A program made the translations under genes and the position numbers. From positions 15,554,947 through 15,618,946 of the forward strand of contig CP154957.1 of the NCBI GenBank assembly GCA_039621445.1: 64,000 nt of DNA, read 5' to 3'. Below the pieces are notes generated by a model that was not told where the DNA came from, searched no databases, and was given only the letters and a program-made list of their open reading frames with translations. Positions 1 through 10,320 of this stretch are shown one piece after another; position 1 is the stretch's first letter, and the number at the start of each line of letters is the position of its first letter. The DNA is from Euglena gracilis. Its lineage: Eukaryota; Euglenida; Euglenophyceae; Euglenales.

Positions 1-200
1 GCCGGACCGCCCCCCCGGGGGGGGGTCCCGCGCTGGAGGCGCCAGGTATACCTTTTCGGCGCGAAGCGCCGAAAATTTTTGAAAATTGCCTTTAACGGGC
101 CCAATTTTGGGGGGGGGATCCCCCCAGGGGGTCCCGCGCCACCCTGGGTGGGTGGGGACCCCCCCGAGGGTCTTAAAAAGAAGGCTGGCTGGACCCCCAC
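1..200 (+). repeat. Dispersed G/C-tract hairpin repeat, copy 1
   Basis: This stretch combines long C and G runs with a perfect short hairpin (GGCGCGAAGCGCC, near 58-71) and the string TTTAACGGGCCC. The same order of blocks occurs in reverse complement at about 52480-52690, and a weaker copy follows at 52730-52880. The shared core (AGGTATACC, hairpin, AATTTTTG, TTTAACGGGCCC, a G run, GTCCC) is too long to be chance. It is a non-coding dispersed repeat of unknown class, truncated by the window edge. Confidence 0.75.
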
Positions 201-1254
201 CCCCAAGGGTGTGAGATGTACCCAACCAGAGACCGAGTTGGACAGACCTTCGAGGTTGGCCGATTTCGGGTGGCTTTGGGTTGGTATGGGCACAAACTTG
301 ACTGCAGCCCCCACCCAGCCGGGCTGCAGACCCCCTCCAAGTCAATAAAGTTGGGGCCAGCAGGCAAAGCCATCCTGGACCGAACAAAGAACTTTCGGTG
401 CAAAGGACCGAAAAAACTCTGAATTGGGAAGTGAGGTGAGGAATTGGGGGTTTTTTTCACCTGAAAGATTTGGCTGAAAAATCCCAACTTCCAGAACCCC
501 GAAAAACAACAAAAAGGCGTAAGCACTGCATTTTTTGTCATTTTTCAGGTAACTGCCAGGTCCATTCCCCCTGGACCTCCCCCCCCCCCCGCCCGTGGGG
601 GGTCCAACCAGGGTTCGAAAGAAGGAGGGCGTACATGGTTTAGGTGGGGGGTGTCCCCCCCCCCCACCTGGCTCGCAGGGGGGGGACCCCCCCCACCTGC
701 AAGGGGGTCCGGACCGACCCTGGGGGGTCCCGGGACCCCCAAAAAGGGTCAATTTTTTCCTCTGGCGCTTTGCGCCGAAATTTTTTTGCATTTTTGGCAA
801 ATTTTTGCCAAAAGTGCCCAAAATGGCACTTTTGGTCATTTTGGTCGGAGTTTGGATAATTTGCACCCTGCTTTCTGTCCTTGTCCACAAGCTGGGCGAC
901 GTTCTGCAGTATCTGTGGGTTCCCAAGGCTCCCCATTCATTCCCAGGCAACATACTGGCTGTTTTTTGACCCCGGGGGGGGGGCTTAAAAGTCGGCGGTT
1001 TTGACCCGTTAGCACATTAGAGTGGGTAGTCGGTCGACTACCCACTACCCCGCTCCCCCCCCCTCGTCTCGCCGACTAGCTACCGACTAGGCCAAGTCGG
1101 CCGACCAATTGGATAGTCGGCCGACTACCCACTACCCCCCCCCCCAGTCTACTGCCTTGCGCCCCTACGGTGCCAGACTTTTTCTTCGTGTTGCCCTGTG
1201 CCAGCAAGGTGCCATGAAGGGTCAACCTTCGGCTTCTTGCAGGGGGGAAATGTG
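201..1254. other. G/C-tract-rich region without a gene
   Basis: Several runs of 8 to 12 G or C alternate with A/T-rich words; a second hairpin (GGCGCTTTGCGCC) lies near 764-777. Open frames exist on both strands but are proline- and glycine-rich products of the G/C runs. Near 1024-1130 a GTAGTCGG motif recurs in both orientations around TACCCACTACCCC. I see no exon with splice context. Confidence 0.5.
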
Positions 1255-1440
1255 TTTCGCATTTTTTTCGCATTTTTGCGCATTTTTTGCGCATTTTTGT
1301 CAATTTTTCAAAAACGCGCATTTTTGCGCATTTTTTTGCGCATTTTTTTTGCAATTTCCCTCCCATTTTTGCACATTTTCCATTTTTTTGCGCATTTTTT
1401 TTGCCCAATTTTGCACATTTTCAATTTCGCAAAGCGCCGG
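1255..1440 (+). repeat. Short tandem array of GCGCATTTTT-like units
   Basis: About 12 to 15 degenerate copies of a 10-12 bp unit (GCGCATTTTTT and variants GCACATTTT, GCAATTTT). The open frames over it, rich in F, A and H on plus and K, M and C on minus, are translations of the repeat and not genes. Confidence 0.8.
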
Positions 1441-2460
1441 GCCGAAAATCTGTCACCCGGACCGCGCCACTGTTTAGGTGGGGGGGTTCCCCCCCCCCCC
1501 CCCCCCCCCCCTGGCCCGCAGGGGGGGGTCCGGACCACCCCCCCCCTCCTCTCCTTATATCGAACCCTGGGTCCAACCAGCAGAACTTTTTTTTCGGCAT
1601 CACTTTTTCCAGCCGGACGGCTGGACCACCCCAGGGCCCAGAAAAAGACCCGAAGGTGGTTGTTTTTTTTTTCCTTCAAAAAAAGGTCTGGGTGGGGTTT
1701 GGCCCAGGGGAAAGTGCCCACCCCTCCCCTGGGTGGTCACCAAGCAATTGTGTGGTCAAGTACCTGAGGGGGCGGCATCAATCCAGAGTGCCCAAAGCAA
1801 GTGGGTAGACAAATCGAAGCGCAAGGCAGTGCAGGTCTGCAAAATGCCACCGTCACAAGGTGCTGCTGGGTTCCCGCATGAAATGGCAAGCGAACCAGAC
1901 CATCCTGCCCGCGGCTGGTGTTGCTGCCTTCGGAATCCGGTCCTGTTCTGCTGGCCAAGCACCTCTGCCGACCATGCTCACTTTCCCGTGGCCATGCCCA
2001 GTCACGCACCCTTTGATGAAACCCTGAGTTGTCCCCAGTTCCCCTCAAATTATGTGTCAATATGTGCTTTTCCCTCCGTGCATCATGCAGTTGGTGGTCC
2101 TCTGAGTCCCCCACCCCAGGTCCCAAGTCGCCCCCGCATGGGAAAGTTTGCAGGGGGACGGGAAGGGTTGCAATCCCTGGTAGAGGTTGCTTGTTTTTGG
2201 CGGCCGGCCTGTGACCGCCCGCAGCCAACGGGTGCTTGAAGGTGGCAACACATTTGAGGGGGCCCCAAAGAGGGTCCTGCGCCATTCCCCACCGAGGGCG
2301 CGCGACAGCGCCATTTTAGGACTGCATTCCTGGATGGAGGATTCTGTTGCCAGCTTTTTTTTAAGACCTCAACTGAAAGAAGGGGAACCACATCCATTTG
2401 AAACCAAAGATCGACGGTGCTGTGTTCCTGGAGGAGCGCAGGCTGGAAAAATGTCGCATT
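1441..2460. other. No recognisable gene
   Basis: The left part has very long C runs (about 1489-1550). The remainder, 1740-2460, has ordinary base composition, but its overlapping frames on both strands match no family I know and have no splice or start context. I see nothing supportable here. Confidence 0.4.
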
Positions 2461-2516
2461 AAGTCATGTTATTCATATGCAAATGAAATTAAATATGAAT
2501 ATGTGACACGTGGATA

Positions 2517-2542
2517 GATATATATATATATATATATATATG
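2517..2542 (+). repeat. (TA)n microsatellite
   Basis: About 13 uninterrupted TA units, followed by an alternating GCATACATGCAT and GTGCATATG tract to about 2600. Confidence 0.9.
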
Positions 2543-2604
2543 CATACATGCATCTGTGTATATGCATGTGCATATGTATGTGCATGTGTCTGTGTATGTT
2601 TAGT

Positions 2605-2835
2605 TGTACATATACCCCCCCCCTGAGGTGGGGAGGTATATGCCTCCCCCCCCCGGGTGCCAACCCCCCCCTGCACGCTTGGCCCCCTCATCCTTACATG
2701 CAAATTTAACCCCCCTAAAGTTGACCTTCGGCCTTTTGCACATGGCTGCCAAAATTCTTAACATGCAAATATGGCCCCCTGGCCTTGCCTTCATGGCCCG
2801 GACCAAGTGCCCGGGGGCGGGGGGGGGTATGCATG
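2605..2835. repeat. Dispersed repeat shared with 38.15 kb
   Basis: The words CTTGGCCCCCTCATCC, TTACATGCAAATTTAACC and CCCCTAAAG occur here in the same order as in the reverse complement of 38150-38215, with few changes. The block is flanked by G and C runs. No coding potential is apparent. Confidence 0.55.
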
Positions 2836-3029
2836 TATGTGTTATGTATATGTGTGAATGTGTAAAGACGTACCAGTACGCCTGTGTGCATAAATGTCTG
2901 TTCAGGAAAATATCAGAACAGTAATATTGTATGTTTATCAATGTACCCCCCCCCCCAATAGTGGGGCTGCTACAAGCGCGGGGTCCAAATAAAGTGGCCG
3001 CTGTCTGGGGGTGGGGTTAATGTAATAAT

Positions 3030-3488
3030 TTATGCAGCAGCCTTCTCGTTTGGAGGAAGGTCCATTCGCCCCAGCCGGAGTGCAGGCAATGGCTTGCAGT
3101 CCAGTTGCCTCACCAGGGCGCCGGGGCTGCCCGGTATCAAATGTCCAAGCGTCCCTTTCTGTTGGGTCATGGTTTGGCAGCCTTGCAAACCATGGGATAT
3201 TGGTTTTTGGTCGTGATGGGGTGCCACAATTGTGACATTTACGCATGCATTTTCGCAAACGCACACGCACGCACAAAACTCATTCACCCACGCACCCGTT
3301 ATTGCGCACACGTAGGAGGCAAAGTTTGGTGTGGTGTGCAGTAGTCTATCGCATTCAGCGGTGCACCAGGGGCATTGGTCGGACAAGGGTGTCATTCCAT
3401 CTTTGGTTGAAAGTGGAGTTCTGGATTGACCAAACGTGCGTGTCCAACGGACACCCCTGTTTGAACGGCACATCCTTGGAAATATCAA
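3030..3488 (-). pseudogene. Possible LINE-like 3' ORF remnant
   Basis: An open minus-strand frame of 152 codons. It contains a CPWC motif, then AECDRLLHTTP about 3380-3400, which resembles the Cys/His knuckle (CPxC-x(n)-H) that follows the reverse transcriptase in many non-LTR retrotransposons. No reverse transcriptase is visible next to it, and the plus-strand frames are equally open. It may be a non-functional remnant or chance. Confidence 0.25.
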
Positions 3489-4416
3489 GGTTCATCAGAT
3501 ATCAGGGGAATAGAGGAAACAAGGTTTGAAGTGTTGGTGGGGTGTGGACACTCGTAATGAAAGCACTTTTCATCGGGGCACGCAGCCCAGTGGTCGGGGT
3601 GGGTGTGTTGCCCCGCAAGGCAAGGCCGGCCAGGGAGAAGGTCCCTGTGTCATGCTGTTCTGTACCCCCGTCGGTGGCAGCTGACCATCCTTTGGGTGTC
3701 CGGCCTTGCCGACATCTCCAAAACCCATACTTGTGGGATTGTGGGAAGCAAAGGACAGCGGATGCGGCCCCTTCGTCCCCCCCCCCAAATTATCACTGGG
3801 ATCGAAAGCCGAAAATACCCTGAAAATGAAGCAAGCGATGACCTCAAAAAGCAAGGAACGATTTATGGACTTGTTTTTTCTATTTCCTGAAATTCCACTC
3901 TAGCTCTATTTATGCAACCAAATTAAGGATTTACGAACCCAGGTCTGTCAATTGGAGGAGGTGAACGTCAGAAAACCAACATTTTGTGAGGAACTTGATT
4001 GTGCTGTGTAGTAATAAAACGCTTGTGTTTTTTTGAAATTTTCCTGGAGTTTTCCCCATTTTCTTTCCCCTTTGTCGGGAAAGGCTGTGGATGGAGCTGA
4101 GAAATTGGGCTTCTTCCCACTGAACACATTATGAGTCCCTCCACTTTGGTCACCAGCTTTCTTTTTGATTTCCCTTTTTTCAACGCCTGAGCGTTCAAGG
4201 GGAGCGTCCCTCCACAGAATCCATGCGGATTGCCTCTCTGATCGTTGCGACAGCCTGCACACCAGACGCTGCTCATGTGTGCCATTGGTATTTATGGCAG
4301 CAAATGACGTTACGAGAAGTTGTATGTGGTGTGGTCTTCATCCACTGTGGTTCTGCGGCCTTAATTTTTTAAGACGTCCTGATAAAAAAGCAGCTGAAGA
4401 TGTCTCTATTTCGGGT
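3489..4416. other. No gene seen
   Basis: Mixed-composition DNA with one C run at 3777-3787. Short frames on both strands lack homology I can recognise. The right edge runs into the 3' end of DIRS copy A. Confidence 0.4.
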
Positions 4417-5315
4417 TCAAAGGAGATTGGTTTTTTGTGAGAATTTTTCCAAATCACCCCAGAAGCAGGACACAAGCAGGCAGCCAGACAAATCCTGACA
4501 AATCCCGAAAAATCCATATTCTGACACCAGGGCATTTTCTAAGGCACATTGGGCACCTGGTCTTTGATAGTGGGCTGTGAAAGCCTCCACCCCCTTCCAC
4601 TGACCAATTTCACAAACTTCTTGGGCAAAAAGGCCCAATTTTTTAAGCAAACTAACCCCTGCCCCTGGTGGGGCCCCAAACCTGGGGGGATACCCCATGC
4701 TGGGCCAAAAAGTTTTTGGTTATAGAAGCAATGGTACCTTCCTTAATGGCTTTATAGGGGGGTTTTAATGAAATCAGAAGGGGGCCCCCAGGTTTCACAA
4801 AGAAACGTGTTGCTTCCACATAATACAGCATTAAATGAAAGGGACTGATTTGGGGGCACTGGGGAATGAATAAAACTCTCTCCCACTTGTGAATTTTTTG
4901 ACCTTTACGTTTGATTTTGATGTAGGGTGCCCCCCCCCCAACGTGCTGGTGGTTCTTTGGACCTGTGCCAAATCAGATGATCTGTATAAACAGAGGATAC
5001 GTGAACAAAAAATGAGTTGTGTACGTAATGTACACATATCAGAGGGCAGGGGGACTGTGCCAGCCCCAGGAGGATTGGGAGGGGATCCCAGAATGCACCA
5101 TATTTCTCCAAATTTTGGTTCCAAAGCCTTTTATAAGGTGCCAACAGGGCATGGAACCTTAGGCCACCAAAGCCAGGGATCAAAGGCATAGCACTGTATG
5201 CATTGCGTGCTTGGGCCTTTGAAAACTGAAACAGTTGAATTAAAGCGTCAACCACTTGGTCTGCGGTGGCTTCAAGGGGGGGGTACCCCCATTTTGTCCA
5301 AAAACCACCCATAAA
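4417..5315 (-). pseudogene. Tyrosine recombinase of DIRS copy A
   Basis: A tyrosine recombinase would join the circular DNA intermediate of a DIRS element into the genome. The N-terminal part reads QVVDALIQLFQFSKAQARNA. A box-A-like stretch with Arg reads LYRSSDLAQVQRT. The C-terminal part reads EVCEIGQWKGVEAF then TAHYQR, with the expected catalytic Tyr. The HxxR box is damaged: copy C has GAHSTRGAGV where copy A has only GPTRGRG. Several frames are needed to follow it, so it is a pseudogene. Confidence 0.8.
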
Positions 5316-5890
5316 AGCGTAAAAGCGCTTTGATAACGCTTTAAACTGGGGTTTCTTCCCAGGAAATCGTTAATGGTTGTATTTTGTATTTGTTTCCCCT
5401 CCAGAATTTGCCTGAGTTTGCCTGAGCAAACCATGCAAAGCAGGGGCCACCTGGGGGGTGGCATTTTTTCCCCCCTGCAATTGGTGAACATACCCTTGTA
5501 GGGGGTGGTTTTCAGGCTGGGGGTCACCATGTGGCTGAATCCCAGTAGGGGGTGACCATCAAAACTTTGGCCTGCATAAACATTTTTAATCCGGGGAGAA
5601 ATTTTTGGATTACGGACCAGGGGGGGGGGTTGCATAAAGATCCCCCATGTTGTCCAGTGGACATTGTAATGCATCTACTGCTGTGGCCCCCCAGTGGGGC
5701 CACAAATTGTGGCAGTTTTTTGTTGCCTGGTGAGGAAAAAAGGTCTGTTTTTAGGCTTTTATAATTTTTGAACTGCTGCCTCAGCCGTCCAGTGAATAAT
5801 CCCCCTTGTCCATTTCCCACCTGCTTATGGGGTCCTTGGAAGGGACCCACTTTACTTGCAGGTTTATGTTGTGCTCCATGCATCATTTGA
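5240..5890 (-). pseudogene. Methyltransferase-like domain of DIRS copy A
   Basis: This segment follows RNase H and precedes the recombinase. The aligned part of copy C shows ANPPWSVIQNFLPCL, in which NPPW matches the catalytic motif IV of DNA adenine methylases, and KVLMVTPFWDSAVWWP. Copy A keeps NPPPWSVIQKFLPGL-like and DGHPLLGFSH remnants in shifted frames. DIRS elements are known to carry such a domain, whose role is unclear. Confidence 0.7.
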
Positions 5891-5961
5891 AAAAGGGTCT
5901 TAGCATGGAATTGAAGGGGTCTTTTCTGCCATCCCCCCCATTTGTTAAGTAATAGTAAATA

Positions 5962-6256
5962 ACTATACCTGTCCGATTATTTTCCCCAGTCGAATATTTC
6001 CCCCCCGCTTTCGGCCCAAAAACAGGACAGCCGGACCCGGGCGATTATTTCCCCCCAAAAAATTTTTTGGACTTGCTGGGTGACAAACGCCCAGGAAAGT
6101 GCTCATGATGCTGATGCGCCTGATGCTGCATCAGTGGCATGTACGACTTGGCTTCACGGGCATAACAAAAGTACCTGCAGCGGGGGGCCCGGGCGATTAT
6201 TTCCCCTCCCCCTGGTTTCCAGCTCCGTGGGGGGGGAATAATCAAAAAGGTATAGT
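5962..6256. mobile_element. Small inverted-repeat element inserted in DIRS copy A
   Basis: The left end reads ACTATACCTGTCCGATTATT and the right end, in reverse complement, reads ACTATACCTTTTTGATTATT, both followed by C runs, giving inverted termini of about 26 bp. The 295 bp insert is absent from the aligned site in copy C (about 29175-29200), where flanking RNase H sequence is continuous. ACT recurs just outside the right end (6257-6259), a possible 3 bp target duplication. Internal GGGCGATTATTTCCCC words repeat. No ORF: a MITE-like, non-autonomous element. Confidence 0.75.
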
Positions 6257-6475
6257 ACTTGATTGTCCACTGACAGGGTCACAGTTTCTCCTGGTTGGCT
6301 GAGGCCTCTTACTGCTCTTATTGCTGCACTTAATTCTTTGACATTTATGTACAAAATGGAGTTTTCCCTCCAAAAATTCCTGCACAATTTTGCCTGTTCG
6401 AATGTCCAGCCCTCCCCCCCCAGGCATGGGTGCTGCTGTCTGAGTGCAACTCCCTGGTTGCACTTTGGGGGAAGG
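6257..6475 (-). pseudogene. RNase H domain of DIRS copy A
   Basis: Minus-strand reading gives LHSDSSTHAWGG (first catalytic Asp region, about 6430-6460), then INVKELSAAIRAV and VTLSVDNQV, matching the DIRS-type RNase H that removes RNA from the RNA:DNA hybrid. Copy C has the same domain at 29055-29400. The MITE at 5962-6256 cuts the domain just after the VDNQV motif. Confidence 0.75.
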
Positions 6476-6479
6476 GTCT

Positions 6480-7640
6480 GCCCCCCCAGGTGTCCAGCAG
6501 AATTTTTATTTCTCTTAATTGATCCTTTATTCTTTGGGAAATGGAGTGTTTTGAGTCCCAGGGGGCTGTGTAATTTTCCACAAAAAAATTTGCCAGGGCA
6601 TCCGTAAAGGCCTTAGATGGCAGGCCGTTAGATTGCATCTGATTTGGCCCAAAACGGCAGCCAGTTGCCTTTTTGACATGTAATCTTTTTTCACCATTTT
6701 CCCCAGCTCCTTTTTTACTGTTTTTATTTTCTGGGGGGGCACCTGTAATTTTCCCTCTTGGAAGTTTAGTTGAAATCCAAGATTATTTACGATTTGGGTG
6801 GGCTGCAGGGTGGACTTTTTTTACATTGATTTGAATCCTGATTTGATTAAATCCTTGACCACTGTGTTCAGGAGATTTTGTAAGATGTTTTGTGTTGGGG
6901 CCACCAGTAAAATGGACAGCACACACTTTTTTGAATGTCTTCATTACTGACATGAAAATTTGGGGAAAACATTTAGGCCAAAACAGCCTGCCTGGAATTC
7001 CCAGGTCTGCCCCCCCCCCTGATGTCTTACAAAGGGCCTTAGGGCCTGGCTCACTTGGATGTGGAAGTAAGCATCCTTTAGGTCTATTTTTTGCTGCCCA
7101 GTGGCCTTTTTCCAACACCGGAAAAATGTGCTGGATGTGACCAGCTTGAAAGTTTTCACTTGGAACCGTTGATTTATTTCGTCTCCATTTTGTCTGCCCC
7201 CCTTCTGGTTTTGAAATTAGAAACCAGGGGATTAAACCCCCCCCTCACTTATAACCCCCCCGGGGGTTATAGGATCCTGTTTAGTGGTTGGCCCCGAGGG
7301 GGGGGTTATAAGTGGGGTGAGTTTCAGCCTTGGCGGTTCTCTTTGCCTTCCCATGGCTTCCGGGGGGGGGGGTTATAAGTCACGGTTTAGTGGTTGGGCC
7401 CGAGGGGGGGGGGGGGGGGTATAAGTGGGGGGTCGGGTTTAGGAGCTGGGTGGTTCAATTACTCACCCTCTTTGCGGATCCAGATTTTCGCAATCCTGCA
7501 GTATTTTTTCTGCTCGGTGCAGGCTCAAATTTGTCCTGGTTTTTGAGTGGGTGGACAATTTTGCTGGGTTTACCAAGGGGGGTTGAATGCCACCCCTGAT
7601 GAGTTGACATGTTGTTGAGGGGGCATTTTTTGTCCACCAT
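6480..7640 (-). pseudogene. Reverse transcriptase of DIRS copy A
   Basis: Minus-strand fragments in order: KNQDKFEPAPSRKNT (N-terminal, about 7520-7560), IDLKDAYFHIQVSQALRPFV (fingers and palm A, about 7020-7100), WEFQAGCFGLNVFP (palm B) and KRQLAAVLGQIRCNLTACHL (thumb/connection, about 6640-6690). The catalytic YxDD of copy C (IYLDDTLLVAP) is replaced by VHFTGGPNT at about 6880-6910. Stops, frameshifts and the insert at 7247-7426 confirm loss of function. Confidence 0.8.
7247..7426. mobile_element. Second small inverted-repeat insert in DIRS copy A
   Basis: The ends are ACTTATAACC followed by C runs on the left and G runs followed by GGTATAAGT on the right, so the termini are inverted repeats. 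Inside, TTTAGTGGTTGG followed by a G run and TTATAAGT is present twice. The equivalent site in copy C (about 30210) has continuous reverse transcriptase sequence. It is non-coding, and its G-run-capped design is like the 5962-6256 insert. Confidence 0.6.
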
Positions 7641-7641
7641 T

Positions 7642-9060
7642 TCAGGCTTTTTTCAGCCTTTGATGGAGGGGGGTGTCTCCACATTTTCCCTCCATGGAAT
7701 TTTTTCTTGGATAAGATGATTTTTGGGGGGCTGGGCTGGGGATGTTGGACATTTTAGGCTTTTTTGCAAGAGGGGGGTGTCTCCCCATATTTCCTCCATT
7801 GAATTTATTTTCTGGAGAAGATGATTCTCTGGGTCCCCTAGGGCTTGGGCCCTTGGAAAAAGTGTTTTTTTCTCGGGGGGATGTGCATGCACTCTCTCCC
7901 TCTCTGCTCAGCTCTCTGGAGGAACTTGTTGTTGGAAGACATACCATAGGGCTTAATGCCCCTGTTTAGCCTATCTGGTCTTCTCCGTGTTGATGTGGTT
8001 GGTTGACATACCATGAGGGGGCCTCTGTGGGTCCCCCCCTGGATTGAACAATCAGGAGTTGAGAAATAAATTCTGGAGGGGGTTCCTGCCCCTCCCTCCA
8101 AAAGGGCCACTGTGGGTCCCTTTTCCTCCTGAGGCTGGATCGTTAAGGGCCACTGTGGGTCCCTTTCCCCCCCTTTTTCGGCAGAGGGCCTCTGTGGGTC
8201 CCTTGGAGGATTTCTTCAGCCGCTTTCTTAGCTTCTTGGTGGCCACTGTGGGTCCACCCTGTTGGTTTGGGATGATGTCTCTTAGCTTCTTGGTGGCCAC
8301 TGTGGGTCCACCCTGCTGGCCTCCAAGGCCTCCATGTATAACCATTTTTCCATAATCCATATGTTGGTCTTCCAGGCCTCGAGTTCTTCTTGGTCTCCAA
8401 GTCTCCAAGTCTGGCGGGGCTGCTGTGGCCCCTTTTCCTCCTGAGAGGGGCTGTTGTGTAAGATGAATTGGGGGGGTTTGAAAGACCTTTTCTTCCCCTT
8501 CCTGAGGGGATTTGCTTGTAAAACTGGCCCCCATGGCCCCTGTAATGGTGACCTCCTTGGCCTTGATTCCATCTCAACAGCCTTTGGCAGGCAACTGGGC
8601 GCCTTTGGGGGAAATTCCTCTGATATGTGGGCTTTGGTCTGCAGCATTTTGGGCTTCCATGGCCCATTCTTTGCCACCCAAGGGCTGGGGCTGACTTCTG
8701 TTTTCTGTGCCTTCTGGCCACAGTGGTCCAAAGACCGTGGCCGTGACTGGGGGGGTTTGGGCTGGGAAATTTCTGGGGCGGGGGTCTGAACGGCCACGGT
8801 TTGCCACGTTTCGACCACGCCTCCAAGATGCGGCCACTGCTCCAGGACGTCCGCGGCATTGTAATTCCAATTCCTTTTCCACTGCATTGCTCATTGAAGT
8901 CCAAATTTGAAATTTGATAATTGACTTTTGAGTTGATATTCGTCTGGTTCGTGTCCTTCTGGATATTGAATTGATATTCACTTATTTGCCTGGTTCTGCT
9001 TCTTTCGTTGACTCTGTTCCTTTCTTCTGGGTGTCGAAAGGCAATTAAAGAGTCATCCAA
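7642..9060 (-). pseudogene. ORF1 (gag-like) of DIRS copy A
   Basis: The longest intact part is 305 codons (9060-8143). It is rich in Arg, Pro, Gly and Gln and has HGLWTTVARRHRKQKS (about 8700-8750), a basic stretch shared with copies C and D. Toward the 3' end a repeat AGWTHSGHQEAK occurs twice (about 8225-8330). A later part holds two copies of an NGG-GRHPPL/GDTPL block (7660-7830). It is probably an RNA-binding ORF1 protein. Frameshifts separate the parts. Confidence 0.65.
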
Positions 9061-10320
9061 CTCCTGCGAAAAAAGGCACTAAGCAGGACCTCCTAACCAA
9101 GCGCACCAAAGCAATCACAACAAACCGCCGGCGAGCAAGGCATTACCTCACAATGGCAAAGTGCGGAGCCCGAGGTGTCCCGCTTGCAGCACGCCTTGAA
9201 GCCTCTCCAACGATGTGGTCTTCAGCAAAGCGCGTGCTTCACCGGGGTCGCGGAACAGACGTCCCCAGGCCTCGTTGTAGATGCTCTCGTCTGTAGAACA
9301 TTCCGTCTCCGGTGTGATTGATGTCGACATGATTGCTTGTGGTCCAAAGGGCGTTAAGGTCAACCAACTCCGGCAACAAAAAGCAGCAAGAGGCACCCCA
9401 CCAAAAAACCCACCGTGAACAAACCGCCGGCACAAACAAGCAGTATCTCACCCATCCGAAGTGCAAAGCCCGAGTGGACAGGGTCATGGTCGCCACGTCG
9501 GAGACAACGCAGCCACCTCCGGCGAGGCGGCACTAAGAAGGGACGCTTAACCCAGCGCAACGAACAATCACACTGTACCACCGGCGAGAAAGGCATGGCC
9601 TCACAATGTCTTTGTGCTTCGCCCTCGAGCTCAGCGGCCCTCCGGCTTAAGAAATTCCCTGACAGAAGGGCCAAGGGGCCAAAAATTCATGAACAGCTCC
9701 GACCTACCCCTGGGCAGTTTTTCTCGACCGAGTGGGCACAAAGCATCTTAAAATTAAGGTTAATTTCTGGACGACCTGCGAGGAAAATAAAATGCAAAAA
9801 AAACAGGAGGGAAATGGAGCAACTTAAATCTCTGTTTTTTCTTGGAAACTTTCTTGTGTCGTGTGGTTTCCCCCCCTTTTTTCAGTGCACAATCTGGCCT
9901 CACAATGGCAAAATGCGGAGCCTGAGGTGTCTCGTACTTTTTCGAGGCAAGCCGACCAGGGAGGAAGGGACACCGACGGTGAAGCACAGAGACATCGTGA
10001 GCCCGACTCGACCCCACCTCCCACCCATGGAAGAAAATTTGTCTTCAAACGCCCTCGATCAGAAGATGGGGGCCAGGGGGGGGGGGAAGGTGGTGGGTAA
10101 CCCCCCCAGGCAAAGAAACAGCGCCATGGTCGCCACGTCGGGGAAAATGCAGCCAAACTTTTGTTGTGATTGTTTTGGTGCGCTGGGTTAGGAGGTCGCG
10201 CTTAGTGCCGCCTCGCCGGAACCGCCGGGGAGCAAGGCATGACCTCACAACGTCTTTGTGCTTCGCCCCCGGTGTCCCTTCCTCCCTGGTCGGCTTGCCT
10301 CGAGGAAGGACGGGACAAGC
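9060..10320. repeat. Cluster of DIRS terminal repeats, head to head
   Basis: A module (CCGGCGA, GGCACTAAGC, CCTCCTAACC, CAATCACAACAAACCGCCGG, GGCATGGCCTCACAATG, TCTTTGTGCTTCGCC) recurs at 9065-9185, 9365-9450, 9510-9640, 9890-9980 and, with its first half inverted, 10150-10290. The same module is found at 27190-27690, 31640-31800 and 33090-33260. This fits inverted and internal terminal repeats of DIRS elements, with copy A (minus) and copy B (plus) meeting here. Frames over it are repeat translations. Confidence 0.7.

Larger units (their letters stand above)
4417..9300 (-). mobile_element. DIRS-like retrotransposon, copy A (degraded)
   Basis: Read on the minus strand the order is ORF1 (9060-7642), reverse transcriptase (about 7640-6480), RNase H (about 6470-6090), an adenine-methyltransferase-like domain (about 5890-5240) and tyrosine recombinase (about 5315-4417). 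This is the DIRS order. Copy C has the same domains in the same order and aligns throughout. Copy A carries stops, frameshifts, a lost YxDD box and two inserted small elements (5962-6256 and 7247-7426), so it is dead. Terminal repeats lie at its upstream end near 9060-9300. Confidence 0.85.

Noticed and set aside
1478-2239. Proline-rich 253-codon plus-strand ORF
   Set aside because: First third is C-run translation; the rest has no homology and equally open frames on the minus strand.
8090-8330. CRISPR-like appearance of GGCCACTGTGGGTCCC repeats
   Set aside because: Units are imperfect, spacers irregular, and the repeats lie in frame inside DIRS ORF1 in a eukaryotic context.
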